Part shown: piece by piece, positions 5,648-6,627 of the stretch | Position numbering within the stretch: the stretch's first letter is position 1 | How the letters are laid out: each line of letters opens with the position of its first letter | Origin: an uncultured Oxalobacteraceae bacterium | GTDB taxonomy: Bacteria; Pseudomonadota; Gammaproteobacteria; Burkholderiales; Burkholderiaceae | Assembly (NCBI GenBank): GCA_946479705.1 | Contig: CAMLHI010000115.1 | Span: 1-6,627, forward strand | Direction: 5' to 3' | Length of the DNA: 6,627 nucleotides | The notes under the pieces: generated by a model | What the model was told of the DNA's origin: nothing | The model's database searches: none | What the model saw: the letters and a program-made list of their open reading frames with translations, nothing else | Made by a program: the position numbers and the translations under genes

Positions 5648-6627
5648 ATGCATCTCGTCGACATCACCATGTTCTACGCTGCGGAAGGTGGCGGCGTCAG
5701 CACCTACCTCAATGCGAAGGCGCGCTGGCTGGCCCAGCGCAGCCGCGTGCGCCACACCATCGCCAGTCCCAACGTGCGCGGCGGCGCGCAGGCGCCGTCC
5801 TTGCTGCGGCTGCCCAGCTTGCCTGTGCCGGGCCTGCACGGCTACCGCTGGCCGTATTCGGTGGGCACGGCCGCGCGGCTGATGCAGGCGGTCCAGCCTG
5901 ATCTGGTGGAGGCGGGCGATGCCGGGCCGTGCGCGTGGGCGGCGCTGCGCGCCAAGCGGCGCCTGGGCATCCCCGCCGTGGCCTTCTATCACTCCGACCT
6001 GCCGCACCTGGTCCGCCACCGCTTCGGCCGGGCCGCCATGCAGGGCGCGCGCCACTACCTGGCGCATCTGTACAGCCAGTTCGACATGGTCCTCGCGCCC
6101 AGCCGCCTGATGGTGCAGCAGCTCGCCAGCATGGGCATTCGCGACGCCGTGCACCAGCCGCTGGGCATCGACGGGCAGGTCTTCAATCCGCGCCGCCGCG
6201 TGGCCACCTTGCGCCAGCACCTGCGGCTGCCGCCGGGCACGCGCCTGCTGGTGTATGCGGGGCGCTTCACGGCCGAAAAGAAACTGCATTACCTGATCGA
6301 GGCGGTGCGCATGCTGGGCCGGCCCTATCATTTGCTGCTGATCGGCGGCGGCGATGCGCTGCCGCGCTATCCGCAGATCAGTTTCATGCCGTTCAAGCGC
6401 GACCAGCGTTCGCTGGCGCGCCTGCTGGCCAGCTGCGACCTGCTGGTCCATCCCGGCGACTGCGAAACCTTCGGACTGATCGTGCTCGAAGCGATGGCCT
6501 GCGGCCTGCCGGTGGTGGGCACGCGCGGCGGCGGCGTGGCCGAGCTGGTGGACGAGCGCTGCGGCATGCTGGTCGAACCCAACAGCGCGGCCAGCCTGTG
6601 CGCCGGCATCGACGCCGTGTACGCGCA
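5648..6627 (+). CDS. GT4-type (GT-B fold) glycosyltransferase, 3' end outside window
   Basis: The frame is open from ATG 5648 to the right edge, giving 326 residues of a family normally near 370-400. It probably transfers a sugar from a nucleotide-sugar donor with retention of configuration, perhaps to a lipid or surface glycan; the acceptor and sugar are not readable. Seen: the N-terminal acceptor domain begins MHLVDITMFYAAEGGGVSTYL with its glycine-rich loop (residues 14-16); AFYHSDLP (112-119); LAPSRLMVQQL (149-159); PLGIDGQVFNP (171-181). The donor domain opens with LVYAGRFTAEKKLHYLIEAV (Arg206 and Lys211/212, the expected diphosphate contacts) and carries the EX7E signature ETFGLIVLE (Glu273, Glu281) before AMACGLPVVG. 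No signal peptide or membrane segment is seen. It resembles the mannosyltransferases of the PimB/MgtA kind only in a general way. The 84-base gap before it suggests a separate unit. Confidence 0.9.
   Translation, partial: MHLVDITMFYAAEGGGVSTYLNAKARWLAQRSRVRHTIASPNVRGGAQAPSLLRLPSLPVPGLHGYRWPYSVGTAARLMQAVQPDLVEAGDAGPCAWAALRAKRRLGIPAVAFYHSDLPHLVRHRFGRAAMQGARHYLAHLYSQFDMVLAPSRLMVQQLASMGIRDAVHQPLGIDGQVFNPRRRVATLRQHLRLPPGTRLLVYAGRFTAEKKLHYLIEAVRMLGRPYHLLLIGGGDALPRYPQISFMPFKRDQRSLARLLASCDLLVHPGDCETFGLIVLEAMACGLPVVGTRGGGVAELVDERCGMLVEPNSAASLCAGIDAVYA

Noticed and set aside
5615..6451. 278-codon open frame on the minus strand opposite the glycosyltransferase
   Set aside because: The plus strand carries clear GT4 motifs; the antisense product is Gln/Arg/His-rich and matches no family I recognise.
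1..6627. Mobile element, CRISPR, toxin-antitoxin or other novel system
   Set aside because: All sizeable plus-strand coding space is taken by recognised conserved families, no transposase, integrase or spaced repeat array is seen, and composition looks even throughout.

Overview
The window is a GC-rich stretch of a bacterial chromosome with closely packed genes, all on the plus strand. The protein sequences (a UbiD of the E. coli type, a DnaX with a lengthened zinc-binding loop and a long Pro/Ala linker, YbaB, RecR) and the high GC content suggest a betaproteobacterium of the order Burkholderiales, perhaps an Oxalobacteraceae member such as Massilia or Duganella. The placement is inferred from remembered family sequences, not from a search.

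Layout: (1) 1-1002, the 3' two thirds of ubiD, a prenylated-FMN decarboxylase of ubiquinone biosynthesis. (2) 1003-1313, a 311-base gap holding the small signal recognition particle RNA gene (ffs, about 1040-1137) with its own promoter (perfect TATAAT), then a leader with a probable extended -10 promoter for dnaX. (3) 1314-3389 dnaX, 3426-3752 ybaB/ebfC and 3754-4344 recR, a tight conserved cluster for replication and recombinational repair. (4) 4367-5563, a class III (CaiB/BaiF) CoA-transferase 22 bases after recR, probably on the same transcript but unrelated in function. (5) 5564-5647, a short gap with inverted repeats and a possible weak promoter. (6) 5648 to the window end, the first 326 codons of a GT4-type glycosyltransferase cut off by the window edge.

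How the genes fit together: DnaX is the clamp-loader subunit that links the two polymerase cores of the replisome. YbaB is a small nucleoid-associated DNA-binding protein, and RecR works with RecF/RecO to load RecA at gaps. The small SRP RNA gene just upstream of dnaX-ybaB-recR recalls the scr-dnaX-yaaK-recR order of Bacillus subtilis. UbiD, the CoA-transferase and the glycosyltransferase are metabolic or envelope genes with no evident functional tie to the cluster.

I see no mobile element, CRISPR array, phage gene or defence system. This is mostly conserved housekeeping DNA. The points most worth a second look are the SRP RNA gene and its synteny, the apparent lack of a frameshift signal in dnaX, the CoA-transferase of unknown substrate behind recR, and a hairpin that overlaps the likely ribosome binding site of the glycosyltransferase.
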